Shown: positions 32,212 to 40,059 of the stretch, one piece after another
Layout of the letters: every line of letters starts with the position of its first letter
Position numbering within the stretch: position 1 is the first letter of the stretch
Assembly (NCBI RefSeq): GCF_900141805.1
Contig: NZ_FQYN01000003.1
Span: forward strand, 248,001 to 312,000
Origin: Hymenobacter daecheongensis DSM 21074
Lineage (GTDB): Bacteria > Bacteroidota > Bacteroidia > Cytophagales > Hymenobacteraceae
Direction: 5' to 3'
Length of the DNA stretch: 64,000 nt
Made by a program: the position numbers and the translations under genes
Notes under the pieces: generated by a model
What the model was told of the DNA's origin: nothing
The model's input: the letters and a program-made list of their open reading frames with translations, nothing else
Database searches by the model: none

Positions 32212-33620
32212 TGCCGGAACTGCCTGAAAAGCCCGCTGCAACGCCAGTTCCGGTGCCGACGGATGCACCAGCGGATGCTCGCCAGCTCGATTCGCTGCCT
32301 ACCACGAAGGTGGCGCGGGCGGCCCGCTTCGCCAAAACCGGCCTGAAAGTGGGGGCCAACTACGTGAAGCACTACGCCCGCCGCTCGGTGGGGGCTGAAA
32401 GCAGCACCCAGGACCTGCACGAGGCCAACGCGGCCGATCTATACGGGGCGCTGAGCGAGATGAAAGGCTCGGTGCTGAAGGTGGCGCAGATGCTGGCGAT
32501 GGAGAAAAATATGCTCCCTACGGCCTACGCCGACCAGTTTGCCCAGGCCCAGTACCAAAGCCCGCCCCTCTCGGGCCCGCTGGTAATCAAGGTATTCCGC
32601 GACGCTTTCGGCCGCTCGCCGTTTGAGCTGTTCGACGAGTTTGACGTAAATGCCCGGCAGGCGGCCAGCATTGGGCAGGTGCATTTTGCTCGCCTGAAGG
32701 GCCGGCCGCTGGCCGTGAAGGTGCAGTACCCCGGCGTGGCCGACAGCATCAAGTCTGATATCCGGCTGGTGAAGCCTATTGCCCTGCGGGTGATGGGTCT
32801 GAACGAGGCGCAGGTGCGGCCCTACTTGGAGGAAGTGGAAACGCGCCTGCTGGAAGAAACTAACTACGCCCTGGAGCTGCGCCGCGGCACCGAAATCGGG
32901 GCCAAATGCGCGCATTTGCCGCACCTGGAGTTTGCCAGCTACTACCCGGAGCTGTCGTCCAGCCGCATTCTGACGATGGATTGGCTGGGCGGCCAGCACT
33001 TGAAGGAGTTTCTGCAAACTGCGCCCAGCCAAGCAGTCCGCGACCAGCTGGGGCAGGCGCTGTGGGATTTCTACGCTTTTCAGATGCACACGCTGCGGCA
33101 GGTGCACGCCGATCCGCACCCCGGCAACTTCCTGCTCCGCGCCGAGCACGGCGGCACCGTAGGCGTGCTGGACTTCGGCTGCGTAAAGGAAATTCCGGCC
33201 GATGTGTACGAGCTGTTCACGGCCCTGCTCACGGCCGAAACCTTGGCCGACGAAGCCCGCTTGGCGGCTCTGCTTACCCAGGCCGGCATCCTGCGCCCCG
33301 ACGATGCGCCGGTCCGTACCGCATTCTACATCAGCACCATGCAGGCCTCCCTGGAACTGGTGGGCCGCCCGTTCCGCCAGCCCACTTTCGACTTCGGCGA
33401 CCCGGCCTACCTGGCCGCCCTCTACGCCCTCGGCGACGACCTGATACAGCAGCCCGAGCTGCGCCAGCAGCGGGAGCCTCGCGGCTCCGAGCACTTTATT
33501 TACCTCAACCGCACCTATGTGGGCCTCTACGCCCTGCTCACCGAATTGGGCGCTGTGGTGCAAACCGGCACGCTGGAACAGTCAGACCAGCGAAACCATT
33601 TGGCCCGGCCGGAGTTGTAG
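32211..33620 (+). CDS. ABC1/AarF/UbiB-family atypical kinase
   Basis: The 469-residue protein has the ABC1 family hallmarks. The N-terminal motif reads KVAQ (residues 90-93, MKGSVLKVAQMLAMEKN) where most members have KxGQ. The Ala-rich loop is AASIGQVH (151-158), the nucleotide Lys is K170 (LAVKVQYPG), the Glu region is EETNY (215-219), HADPHPGNF (299-307) supplies the catalytic-loop Asp and DFG (321-323) binds metal. UbiB/COQ8 proteins support quinone biosynthesis; in a menaquinone organism the client is unknown. It is coupled to a TetR-fold gene. The G-to-A change in KxGQ may be shared by relatives. Confidence 0.92.
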   Translation: MPELPEKPAATPVPVPTDAPADARQLDSLPTTKVARAARFAKTGLKVGANYVKHYARRSVGAESSTQDLHEANAADLYGALSEMKGSVLKVAQMLAMEKNMLPTAYADQFAQAQYQSPPLSGPLVIKVFRDAFGRSPFELFDEFDVNARQAASIGQVHFARLKGRPLAVKVQYPGVADSIKSDIRLVKPIALRVMGLNEAQVRPYLEEVETRLLEETNYALELRRGTEIGAKCAHLPHLEFASYYPELSSSRILTMDWLGGQHLKEFLQTAPSQAVRDQLGQALWDFYAFQMHTLRQVHADPHPGNFLLRAEHGGTVGVLDFGCVKEIPADVYELFTALLTAETLADEARLAALLTQAGILRPDDAPVRTAFYISTMQASLELVGRPFRQPTFDFGDPAYLAALYALGDDLIQQPELRQQREPRGSEHFIYLNRTYVGLYALLTELGAVVQTGTLEQSDQRNHLARPEL

Positions 33621-33679
33621 GCACCAATCTGGCACTGGCTTCTTGCTCCCTTTTCCTACATCAACTTCTCTCTTGCCTC

Positions 33680-34546
33680 ATGAAAAAACTTTGGACCCTC
33701 TGCGCTGCGCTATTGAGCGTGGCCACTATGGCTTCGGCCCAAACCAAGCTCAGTTGCTGCGCCAAGCCCGCCACCACGGCCAATGCCACCGAAGCCTTTG
33801 CCATGCTGGCTACCAACGAAGACTTCTCCGGCGGCCACGACGCGCCCCTGCCCTACGCCTACGAGGGGCAGGGTCAGATGATTGAGTTCAAAACCACCGA
33901 CGGCCAGACCGGCAAGGCGTTTGAAATTAAGAGCAACGTGCGCTCCGATAAGTATCTGTTCATCATCCACGAGTGGTGGGGGCTGAACGATTACATCAAG
34001 AAGGAAGCCGCTACTTATGCCAAGGAGTTGAAGGGCGTCAACATCATTGCCCTCGACCTCTATGATGGGCAGGTAGCTACCACCGCCGACGAAGCCGGCA
34101 AATACATGCAGGCCGTGAAAACGGAGCGGGCCGAAGCCATCATCAAAGGTGCCTTGCTGCACGCCGGGCCGAATGCTAAAGTAGCCAGCATCGGCTGGTG
34201 CTTCGGGGGCGGCTGGAGCCTGCAGACGGCCCTGCTGGCCGGGCCCAAGGCCGCGGGCTGCGTGATGTACTATGGCATGCCGGAGAAAAGCGTAGCCAAG
34301 CTCAAGACCCTGAACACGGACGTGCTGGGCATTTTTGCTTCGCAGGATAAGTGGATCAGCCCCGAAGTAGCGGCGCAGTTCCAGAAGGACATGGCAGCGG
34401 CCAAGAAGAAGGTGACCATCAAGAGCTTTGATGCCGACCACGCCTTTGCCAACCCCTCGAACCCCAAATACAGCAAGGAGTTCTCGGCTCAGGCCCATGC
34501 CCTGGCGCTGGACTACCTGCGCAAAAGCCTGAAGCTGAAGTCTTAA
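33680..34546 (+). CDS. Secreted dienelactone hydrolase family protein
   Basis: The 288-residue protein has a signal peptide (MKKLWTLCAALLSVATMASA) and the DLH fold: oxyanion region IIHEWWGLND (96-104), nucleophile C174 in GWCFGGGWS, acid D223 (FASQDKW) and base H254 (DADHAFANP). Such alpha/beta hydrolases act on small esters or lactones; the substrate is not known. SCC at 25-27 after the signal gives additional Cys. It follows the ABC1 gene by 59 bases but is probably separately expressed. Confidence 0.9.
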   Translation: MKKLWTLCAALLSVATMASAQTKLSCCAKPATTANATEAFAMLATNEDFSGGHDAPLPYAYEGQGQMIEFKTTDGQTGKAFEIKSNVRSDKYLFIIHEWWGLNDYIKKEAATYAKELKGVNIIALDLYDGQVATTADEAGKYMQAVKTERAEAIIKGALLHAGPNAKVASIGWCFGGGWSLQTALLAGPKAAGCVMYYGMPEKSVAKLKTLNTDVLGIFASQDKWISPEVAAQFQKDMAAAKKKVTIKSFDADHAFANPSNPKYSKEFSAQAHALALDYLRKSLKLKS

Positions 34547-34605
34547 TTTATAGCCTCGGCAGGCTAGAATTTGCTCTACCGACCTGCTGATTGAGACAAA
34601 CTGCT

Positions 34606-34707
34606 TGTCATCCTGAGCAAAGCGAAGGACCTTATCAGGTTAGAACGACCATCTTTGTGACGACTCGTTCTAACCTGATAAGGTCCTTCGCTTTGCTCAG
34701 GATGACA
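34606..34707. repeat. Perfect 43-bp inverted repeat, TGTCATCCTGAGC family (copy B2)
   Basis: The left arm (34606-34648) begins TGTCATCCTGAGCAAAGCGA and the right arm (34665-34707) is its exact reverse complement, with a 16-base loop. There is no inner hairpin. It lies between convergent dienelactone hydrolase and phhA. Confidence 0.95.
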
Positions 34708-34724
34708 GGCGTTTTTTTACCACT

Positions 34725-35459
34725 TCACAACTCCACCACCTGCTCCCAGCCGCTTGACAGCAGGGCGGCCAGCTCGGCTACGCTTTCGGTGAGCTGCTCC
34801 CAACTGTTGAGCACGAAATACTGCTCCTGCAGATGCTGCTCGCTGTAGGGCGTGTGCAGCACAGTGGCCAGGTCGAAGGGCTGCCGCCGGGTTGCGTCGG
34901 CGAGGAAGTGGTGGATTTCGCCCGAGGAAGAGAGCAAACCTGCGCCGTAGAGGCGGGTTTCGCCCTTTTCCTGTACCAAGCCAAACTGCACCGTGAAGCC
35001 GTAGAGCCGCTCCAGGCGGGCCAGCGCCGGGGCATCGTCGAGGTGCTGGGCGGCTACGTGGCCCAGGAAGTGCAGGAAATCGGCAAATGCCTTGTCCATC
35101 AGCAGCGGCACGTGGCCGAATACGCCGTGGAACAGGTCGGGCTCCTCGATGAAGTCGAACTGGGCCATGCTCCGGATCCAGACCGTGGCGGGAAACTTGC
35201 GCTGAGCCAGCAGGCCGAAGAATTCGGCATCGTTGAGCATGCCCAACACGGGCTCCAGCTGCCAGCCGGTAGCTTTTTGCAGCCGGGCGCTGGTTTCTTG
35301 GAAATCGGGAATGGCATTGCGGTGGAAGCCGATTTTGGCCAGCCCTTGCCCGAAAGCCGAGGCGGCCCGCTTGTGCAGCAGCGCCGTCTGGCGGTCAAAT
35401 AATACCTTCCAGACCAACTGGTCCTGCGCAGTGTAGCGCGTGTAGTCTTGCTGTAACAT
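34725..35459 (-). CDS. phhA: Phenylalanine 4-hydroxylase-like enzyme (third iron ligand replaced)
   Basis: The 244-residue pterin-dependent aromatic amino acid hydroxylase has YTAQDQLVWKVLFDRQ near the start, PDLFHGVFGHVPLL with iron ligands H111 and H116, and GAGLLSSSGE (172-181). The position of the third ligand, Glu in FTVEFGL of known enzymes, is Gln158 here (GFTVQFGL, codon CAG). This could weaken iron binding or change activity; another acid may substitute. Phe-to-Tyr hydroxylation is the expected family reaction. An alternative ATG is at 35471. A terminator hairpin lies directly upstream (35472-35507) in its leader. Confidence 0.88.
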   Translation of the reverse strand: MLQQDYTRYTAQDQLVWKVLFDRQTALLHKRAASAFGQGLAKIGFHRNAIPDFQETSARLQKATGWQLEPVLGMLNDAEFFGLLAQRKFPATVWIRSMAQFDFIEEPDLFHGVFGHVPLLMDKAFADFLHFLGHVAAQHLDDAPALARLERLYGFTVQFGLVQEKGETRLYGAGLLSSSGEIHHFLADATRRQPFDLATVLHTPYSEQHLQEQYFVLNSWEQLTESVAELAALLSSGWEQVVEL

Positions 35460-35471
35460 GACCGGGGGCAT

Positions 35472-35507
35472 AAAAAAAAGCCCGGCTCCTGGGAGGAGTC
35501 GGGCTTT
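35472..35507 (-). terminator. Terminator in the phhA leader (possible attenuator)
   Basis: On the minus strand AAAGCCCGACTCCTCCC pairs with AGGAGCCGGGCTTT and runs into eight T directly before the phhA start codon. It is upstream, not downstream, of the gene. A leader segment GAAGTCGGG at 35566-35574 can pair with the terminator's CCCGACTCC arm, so an alternative fold is possible. Confidence 0.7.
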
Positions 35508-35541
35508 CGGTGTGATTTCAGAAGTTTGGTAGCATGGCTAC

Positions 35542-35631
35542 TTACTTTCCGGAATGGCAACGCAACCCGACTTCGTCCGGCACGGGACGAATATTGGTTA
35601 GGCAGAAGCATTTCGCGGATTGGTTCATCAT
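35542..35631 (-). CDS. Possible leader peptide of phhA
   Basis: A 29-residue frame, MMNQSAKCFCLTNIRPVPDE and nine more residues, ends 35 bases before the terminator. It has three Cys and only one Phe and no Tyr, so it is not a classical Phe leader. The matching -7 element lies so close to its ATG that the mRNA might be leaderless. It may be a true peptide, or the segment may act only as RNA. Confidence 0.35.
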   Translation of the reverse strand: MMNQSAKCFCLTNIRPVPDEVGLRCHSGK

Positions 35632-35639
35632 GACAAAGG

Positions 35640-35647
35640 CAAATATA
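35640..35647 (-). promoter_or_regulatory. -7 promoter element of the phhA leader
   Basis: TATATTTG on the minus strand matches TAnnTTTG in full. It implies a transcript of about 130 bases before the leader terminator and phhA. Confidence 0.5.
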
Positions 35648-36066
35648 GAAAATGGATAAGATATGTTGTATGCTGACAAAGCGTATTTTTTTCAGGCTGT
35701 TTCTTTCTTAACATTCATGTAATATCAGATACCCCCATCATTTCGAAGAACACTTTCGGCTTTTGTGGGCATTCACTAAGGATAGCACCCCTTAAAAATA
35801 ACCTGATTTGAAATTTCAGTCGCAGCAATCAGCCAATCAGCTCAATAGTAGAAACCCACAAACCGAAACAGCCGCAGCGCGGCGGCAGGTTTGTAGTAAT
35901 CGACAAGAAACCAGGAATAAAGCCGCGTAGCGGTGACAGAAATGCTCAAACGGTTCTGTCACCGCTACGCGGCTTTGGTTTTTTCCCTCGTGTAATCGCT
36001 ACAAATCTGCCGCCGCTCTGCGGCTTTAAAGTGCTTCTTGCGCAATTCTCTAAGCCGGCGGGTTTG
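35648..36066. other. Gene-free stretch upstream of phhA leader
   Basis: No gene is supported. The left half (35648-35867) shows nothing recognised. The right half is occupied by the composite palindrome at 35868-36027. Confidence 0.5.
35868..36027. repeat. Composite two-level palindrome (family H)
   Basis: The outer arms AGCCGCAGCGCGGCGGCAGG (from 35870) and CTACAAATCTGCCGCCGCTC (from 35999) enclose an inner near-perfect hairpin (35921-35974), AGCCGCGTAGCGGTGACAGA with its complement TCTGTCACCGCTACGCGGCT. This is the same outer-arm plus inner-hairpin plan as families A and B but with unrelated sequence. Confidence 0.9.
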
Positions 36067-36456
36067 CTACAGCTTGCCGTTGGGCTCGTAGGTCATGCTC
36101 AGGTTGGTGTCGCCCGTGATTTTGAGGTTGAGTTTAGCCTGCTCAGTTGAAGGATTGAGCAGCACGGCCGTGGAGCCGGCCATGAAGCGTAGCGTGCCCC
36201 GGGCTCCGGGAGCCAGCGTGGCTTTGCCGAAGATGCCACCACCCCGCGGCCGCTCCTTTATTTCGACGGAAACTTTGCCCACGTTGCGGGCTTCTACTTT
36301 GAACGCGCCAGGCTGGCCGCCGCCCAGCACAAACTGCTTGCCGGGCTCAATCAGCAATTGTGAAGTAAGACCGGCCCAGCACGCCGTAGCAAGCATAAGC
36401 AAGGCCGCGAAGGTGAGCAGCGCGGTGGCGGGGCGGAAACGAAATAAGGTACGCAT
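36067..36456 (-). CDS. Small secreted hypothetical protein
   Basis: The 129-residue protein has a signal peptide (FRPATALLTFAALLMLATACWAG; a Cys lies in LATACWAG) and a beta-rich mature part with GAFKVEARNVGKVSVEIKER, LAPGARGTLRFMAGSTAVLL and a C-terminal LSMTYEPNGKL. It resembles short envelope proteins of Bacteroidota but no family was recognised. ATG 36456 gives the best signal peptide. The Cys could be a lipobox Cys. Confidence 0.65.
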   Translation of the reverse strand: MRTLFRFRPATALLTFAALLMLATACWAGLTSQLLIEPGKQFVLGGGQPGAFKVEARNVGKVSVEIKERPRGGGIFGKATLAPGARGTLRFMAGSTAVLLNPSTEQAKLNLKITGDTNLSMTYEPNGKL

Positions 36457-36569
36457 GGCAGAAGGGTTGAAGTGGAACAATGACCCAAAGGAACAGGACC
36501 CAGGCCCCCTAAACGCCCCGATTTACAGCCTGAGACGTCCTGATATATACTTTGGCACCCGCTGTTTGC

Positions 36570-37901
36570 TTATCCTTCGCGGGCCACTTGGCTGGGCGTG
36601 CTGCCGCGCAGCTTTTTGAAGACTCGATTGAAGGTAGATTTGGAATTGAACCCCGCTTCCAGCGCCACGGCCAGCAGCGTGTAGTGCCGGAAGCGCGGGT
36701 CGCGCAGGCGCTGCTCGGCTTCGCGCACCCGGTACTCATTAATGAAGTCGTTGAAATTCTGCCCGCAGCCGGTGTTGATGACCCTGGAAAGCCAGGAAGT
36801 ATTGGTGCGCAACTGGGCAGCCAGCTCGCCCAGCGTCAGCTCCGGGGCCAGGTAGGGGCGCTCGGTTTCGAGGTGGCGCAGCAGGCGCGTGGTCCAGCGG
36901 GCCAGCTCAGCCGACGCTTCCGGGGCAGCAATAGCTGCCGGCTCCACTGCTTCCGCTTCGCCGGCTACGGAGGCGGTCGTTTTTTCGGGCGCGCTGGTTT
37001 CGGGAGTGGGCGGCACCGCGGGCACAGGAATAGCAGCGGCAACAGATTCCAGAAACGCAGGGGCCTCTTGCGCTTGCGGGCGGTCCGCAATTTCGGGGGC
37101 GGGCTGGAAACGCAGGCCGGCAAGGCGGTGGCCGGTGAGCAGGCCGGCGATGCTCAGGTAGTAGATCAGCAGGCCCGTGAATAGGTAGTCGTACCAGGCT
37201 TCGTAGTAGCTCAGGGCACTAATGAACGTATTGATGAGGCCAAAAATGAGCGTGATGCCCGTGCCGACCAGCACGGCCACCAGCACGTTGCGCAGCCACC
37301 GAAACCGGATCTGGTCGGTGGCGGAGAAGTTGTCATTGAGGTAGCGGGCGTAGGCGCGGTACTCGCGCAGGGTGCGCACGGCGTAGGTCAGCACCGAGAG
37401 GTAGCCCAGCGTATCGACCCAAAAGCCGATGGGCTGCTGGTCGGCCCAGGCGGCCAGCGGGCCTTTGGTGCCGAAGTGCTCTGGCAGCGGCAGGCCCCGC
37501 ACGCCATGCCACCAGCCAATATCGTAGCTGAACAGCAGCAGCAACCAGATTGCCCAGGCCAGGGCTGGCGCGAAATGTAGCCATTGCCGCCGTTGCAGCC
37601 GGAATTCCTGGTTGGTGAGGCTGCGGAAGTAGAAATACAGCGCCGGCCCCACCGCCAGCCAGTTGCTGAAGGGCCAGTAGAACATAAAGGTGGTGCGGGC
37701 ATCGTGCGCATCATACCAGCCGCCAAAGCCCAGCATCCACTGCGCCAGCCGCATGGTGAAAAGCAGGAGCAACAGGGCCAGCCAGCCATCGGCTGCGGCC
37801 TCTTCGCGTCGCCGACGCACCCATAATACCCCACTCACCACCATGCCCTGCACGAAAAACGGCAGCAGCAGGCCACTATACACGTTGAAGCCGAAGAACA
37901 T
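36570..37901 (-). CDS. AraC-family regulator with N-terminal membrane domain
   Basis: Residues 1-265 of the 443-residue protein form about seven membrane segments (LLLPFFVQGMVVSGVLWV, GWLALLLLLFTMRLAQWML, YDYLFTGLLIYYLSIAGLL). A low-complexity Pro/Ala/Glu linker follows (270-320), and the last 105 residues are an AraC HTH: LTLGELAAQLRTNTSWLSRV and FNSKSTFNRVFKKLRGSTPS. This layout is common among Bacteroidota membrane-bound one-component regulators. The ligand and targets are unknown. It is upstream of the DAHP synthase gene on the same strand but separated by a GC-rich palindrome. Confidence 0.9.
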   Translation of the reverse strand: MFFGFNVYSGLLLPFFVQGMVVSGVLWVRRRREEAAADGWLALLLLLFTMRLAQWMLGFGGWYDAHDARTTFMFYWPFSNWLAVGPALYFYFRSLTNQEFRLQRRQWLHFAPALAWAIWLLLLFSYDIGWWHGVRGLPLPEHFGTKGPLAAWADQQPIGFWVDTLGYLSVLTYAVRTLREYRAYARYLNDNFSATDQIRFRWLRNVLVAVLVGTGITLIFGLINTFISALSYYEAWYDYLFTGLLIYYLSIAGLLTGHRLAGLRFQPAPEIADRPQAQEAPAFLESVAAAIPVPAVPPTPETSAPEKTTASVAGEAEAVEPAAIAAPEASAELARWTTRLLRHLETERPYLAPELTLGELAAQLRTNTSWLSRVINTGCGQNFNDFINEYRVREAEQRLRDPRFRHYTLLAVALEAGFNSKSTFNRVFKKLRGSTPSQVAREG

Positions 37902-37916
37902 GGCGGTAAGGTAGTA

Positions 37917-38052
37917 ACCCCTCCCGACTGACCCCTCCCCAACCCCTCCCCAAAAGGGAGGGGCTCTAGCAGTAGAATCTAAACGGTAGAAAGCTAAAGC
38001 TAGAGCCCCTCCCTTTTGGGGAGGGGTTGGGGAGGGGTCGGGGTTGACGGGG
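37917..38052. repeat. CCCCTCCCC / GGGGAGGGG palindrome (copy E2)
   Basis: ACCCCTCCCCAACCCCTCCC and CAAAAGGGAGGGGCTCTAGC on the left pair with GCTAGAGCCCCTCCCTTTTG and GGGAGGGGTTGGGGAGGGGT on the right over a loop of about 25 bases. It lies between the AraC gene and DAHP synthase and could terminate the trp operon. A relative is at 6915-7029. Confidence 0.92.
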
Positions 38053-38054
38053 TT

Positions 38055-39068
38055 TTACTCCAGCTCCTCGCGCAGCTTATACACCTTGCGCAGATTGCGG
38101 ATCAGCCGCGCCGATTCTTCAAAGTTCAGGGTCTGAGCCCCATCGGAAGCGGCTTCTTCGGGCTTTTCGTGGGCTTCGTAGATGATGCCGTCGGCGCCGG
38201 CCATGAGGCCCGCCAGGGCCATAGTGGGTACGTACTCGCGGATGCCGATACCGTGCGAAGGATCCACGATAACGGGCAGGTGGGTTTTCTCCTTCAGAAT
38301 AGGCACTGCATTCAGGTCCAACGTATTGCGCGACGCAGTTTCAAAGGTACGGATGCCCCGCTCACAGAGAATCAGCTTCTCGTTGCCGCCCGAAAACACG
38401 TATTCCGCCGACGACAGCAATTCCTCAATAGTACCCGAAATGCCGCGCTTGATCATCACGGGCTTATCTACGCCGCCCAGGGCATCCAGCAGGTTGAAGT
38501 TCTGGGTATTGCGGGCACCCACCTGAAACACGTCCACGTAGTCGTGCATCTCCTCCACCTGCGACACCTGCATCACCTCCGTCACGATTTTGATGCCGCG
38601 GGCCCGGGCCATGCGGTGAAAATCCTTCAGCCCCTCCATGCCCAGCCCGCGAAACGCGTAGGGCGACGAGCGGGGTTTGAACACGCCCCCGCGCATAATG
38701 CGCACGTCGTTTGCCACGAGGTGGTCCATAATCAGCTCCATCTGCTTTTCGCTCTCGATGCTGCACGGACCGGCGGCCAGCGTGAGGCTGCCCTCGCCGA
38801 TGCGCACCCCGTCGCCGAGGTCGAGGACGGTGGGGCGCACGCGCCACTTGCGGCTCACCAGCTTGTAGTCGTCGGAGACGCGGTGGATGTCGAGGATACC
38901 GGGCAGCTGGCCGATGGTGCGCAGGTCGATGTCGGCCTTGCCGATGGCTACTAGGTAGTGGGCGCGTTGGGTGGTTACCTCCGTAGCCTTGTATTTCAGC
39001 TCCTGAATGCGGGCTTCGATGGCGGCCTTGTTGGCGGCGGTGATATTGGGGTCGAGTTGGATTATCAT
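38055..39068 (-). CDS. aroF: DAHP synthase (AroA I-beta / AroF type)
   Basis: The 337-residue protein has an N-terminal ferredoxin-like regulatory domain (MIIQLDPNITAANKAAIEAR ... GILDIHRVSDDYKLVSRKW) and the catalytic barrel: LAAGPCSIES, GGVFKPRSSPYAFRGLG, VMIKRGISGTIEELL, CERGIRTFE and VDPSHGIG. It makes 3-deoxy-arabino-heptulosonate 7-phosphate, the entry to the shikimate pathway. Being the last gene of the trp operon, it links supply of chorismate to tryptophan control. ATG 39068 gives the typical start. Confidence 0.95.
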   Translation of the reverse strand: MIIQLDPNITAANKAAIEARIQELKYKATEVTTQRAHYLVAIGKADIDLRTIGQLPGILDIHRVSDDYKLVSRKWRVRPTVLDLGDGVRIGEGSLTLAAGPCSIESEKQMELIMDHLVANDVRIMRGGVFKPRSSPYAFRGLGMEGLKDFHRMARARGIKIVTEVMQVSQVEEMHDYVDVFQVGARNTQNFNLLDALGGVDKPVMIKRGISGTIEELLSSAEYVFSGGNEKLILCERGIRTFETASRNTLDLNAVPILKEKTHLPVIVDPSHGIGIREYVPTMALAGLMAGADGIIYEAHEKPEEAASDGAQTLNFEESARLIRNLRKVYKLREELE

Positions 39069-39081
39069 GTTCGGGGGTAGT

Positions 39082-39172
39082 TTTCTCGCAGAGGTTCGCA
39101 GAGGGATGCGCAGAGGTAAAGGGAGGCCCTGCATTTAACCTCCGCGAAACCTCTGCGGACCTCTGCGAGAAA
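39082..39172. repeat. CTCGCAGAGG palindrome (copy G1)
   Basis: TTTCTCGCAGAGGTTCGCAG and its counterpart CCTCTGCGGACCTCTGCGAG fold over about 45 bases with a further weak inner pairing. It sits between trpA and aroF. It shares the TCTCGCAG core and plan with G2 at 39963-40057. Confidence 0.85.
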
Positions 39173-39175
39173 GAA

Positions 39176-39955
39176 TTAGTGGAGTACAGAAGAAACAAAG
39201 CGGGCAGCGGCGGCCGGGGCATCCTGCGCCCCATCCAAAGCGCGGATTAAAGCCGAACCGATGATGGCACCCTCGGCGTATTGGCAGGCGTGTTGGAACG
39301 AAGCTTTGTCGCCGATGCCGAAGCCGATGAGGCGCGGATTCCGCAGCTGCATATTCTCGATGCGCTGGAAATAGGCATCCTGCACGCCTTCGGCCTGGGT
39401 GTTGGCGCCGCCCGTAGTGCCGGGGCCCGAGACTAAATACAGGAACGACTCGGTCAGCTCGTCGATGCGGCGGATGCGCTCGGGGGCGGTTTGGGGCGTG
39501 ATGAGGAACACCGGGCGCAGGTTGTGGCGGCGGAATATTTCCTGGTACTCGGCCACGTAATCATCGAGCGGCAGGTCGGGCAGGATGATGCCATCCACGC
39601 CCACAGCGGCGGCTTCGCGGCAGAAGTTTTCCACCCCGAACTGCATCACCGGGTTCAGGTAGCCCATGAGCAGAATTGGGGTATCGGGCACCGTGGCGCG
39701 GATATTCTGCAGCTGCCGGAACAGCACCCGCAGGTTCATGCCGTTGGCCAGCGCGGCGGTGCTGCTCTGCTGAATCACGGGGCCATCGGCCAATGGGTCA
39801 GAGAAGGGCATCCCGATTTCGATCAGGTCGGCGCCGGCGGCAGTGAGGGCCTGGAGGATGGGCACAGTGGACTCCAGCGCGGGGTAGCCGGCGGTGAAGT
39901 AAATGTTGAGCAGGTTTTTCTGCTTTTTGTCGAAGGCGTTTTTGATTCGGTTCAT
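39176..39955 (-). CDS. trpA: Tryptophan synthase alpha chain
   Basis: The 259-residue protein splits indole-3-glycerol phosphate to indole and glyceraldehyde 3-phosphate. LIEIGMPFSDPLADGPVIQQ carries the catalytic Glu and Asp, and YLVSGPGTTGGANT and FGIGDKASFQHACQYAEGAIIGSAL are family landmarks. It forms the complex with TrpB encoded next upstream. ATG 39955 (MNRIKNAFDKKQKNLLNIYF) avoids the palindrome-coded extension. Confidence 0.96.
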   Translation of the reverse strand: MNRIKNAFDKKQKNLLNIYFTAGYPALESTVPILQALTAAGADLIEIGMPFSDPLADGPVIQQSSTAALANGMNLRVLFRQLQNIRATVPDTPILLMGYLNPVMQFGVENFCREAAAVGVDGIILPDLPLDDYVAEYQEIFRRHNLRPVFLITPQTAPERIRRIDELTESFLYLVSGPGTTGGANTQAEGVQDAYFQRIENMQLRNPRLIGFGIGDKASFQHACQYAEGAIIGSALIRALDGAQDAPAAAARFVSSVLH

Positions 39956-39962
39956 GCGGTGA

Positions 39963-40057
39963 TTTCGCGCAGTGTCTCGCAGTGGATAGCGCAGTGTTTC
40001 GCAGTGAACGGCCACCGCGAAACACTGCGGCTTTCCACTGCGAGACACTGCGCGAAA
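39963..40057. repeat. CGCAGTGTCTCGCAGTGG palindrome (copy G2)
   Basis: TTTCGCGCAGTGTCTCGCAG and CTGCGAGACACTGCGCGAAA are exact complements, and an inner pair GCGCAGTGTTTCGCAGTG / CGCGAAACACTGCGGC folds as well. It fills the trpB-trpA spacer. Confidence 0.9.
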
Positions 40058-40059
40058 AA

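Noticed and set aside
32906..34546. Long forward frame running from within the ABC1 gene through the dienelactone hydrolase
   Set aside because: It is the +2/+3 shadow of the ABC1 gene that happens to join the true hydrolase frame; the hydrolase has its own ATG and signal peptide at 33680.
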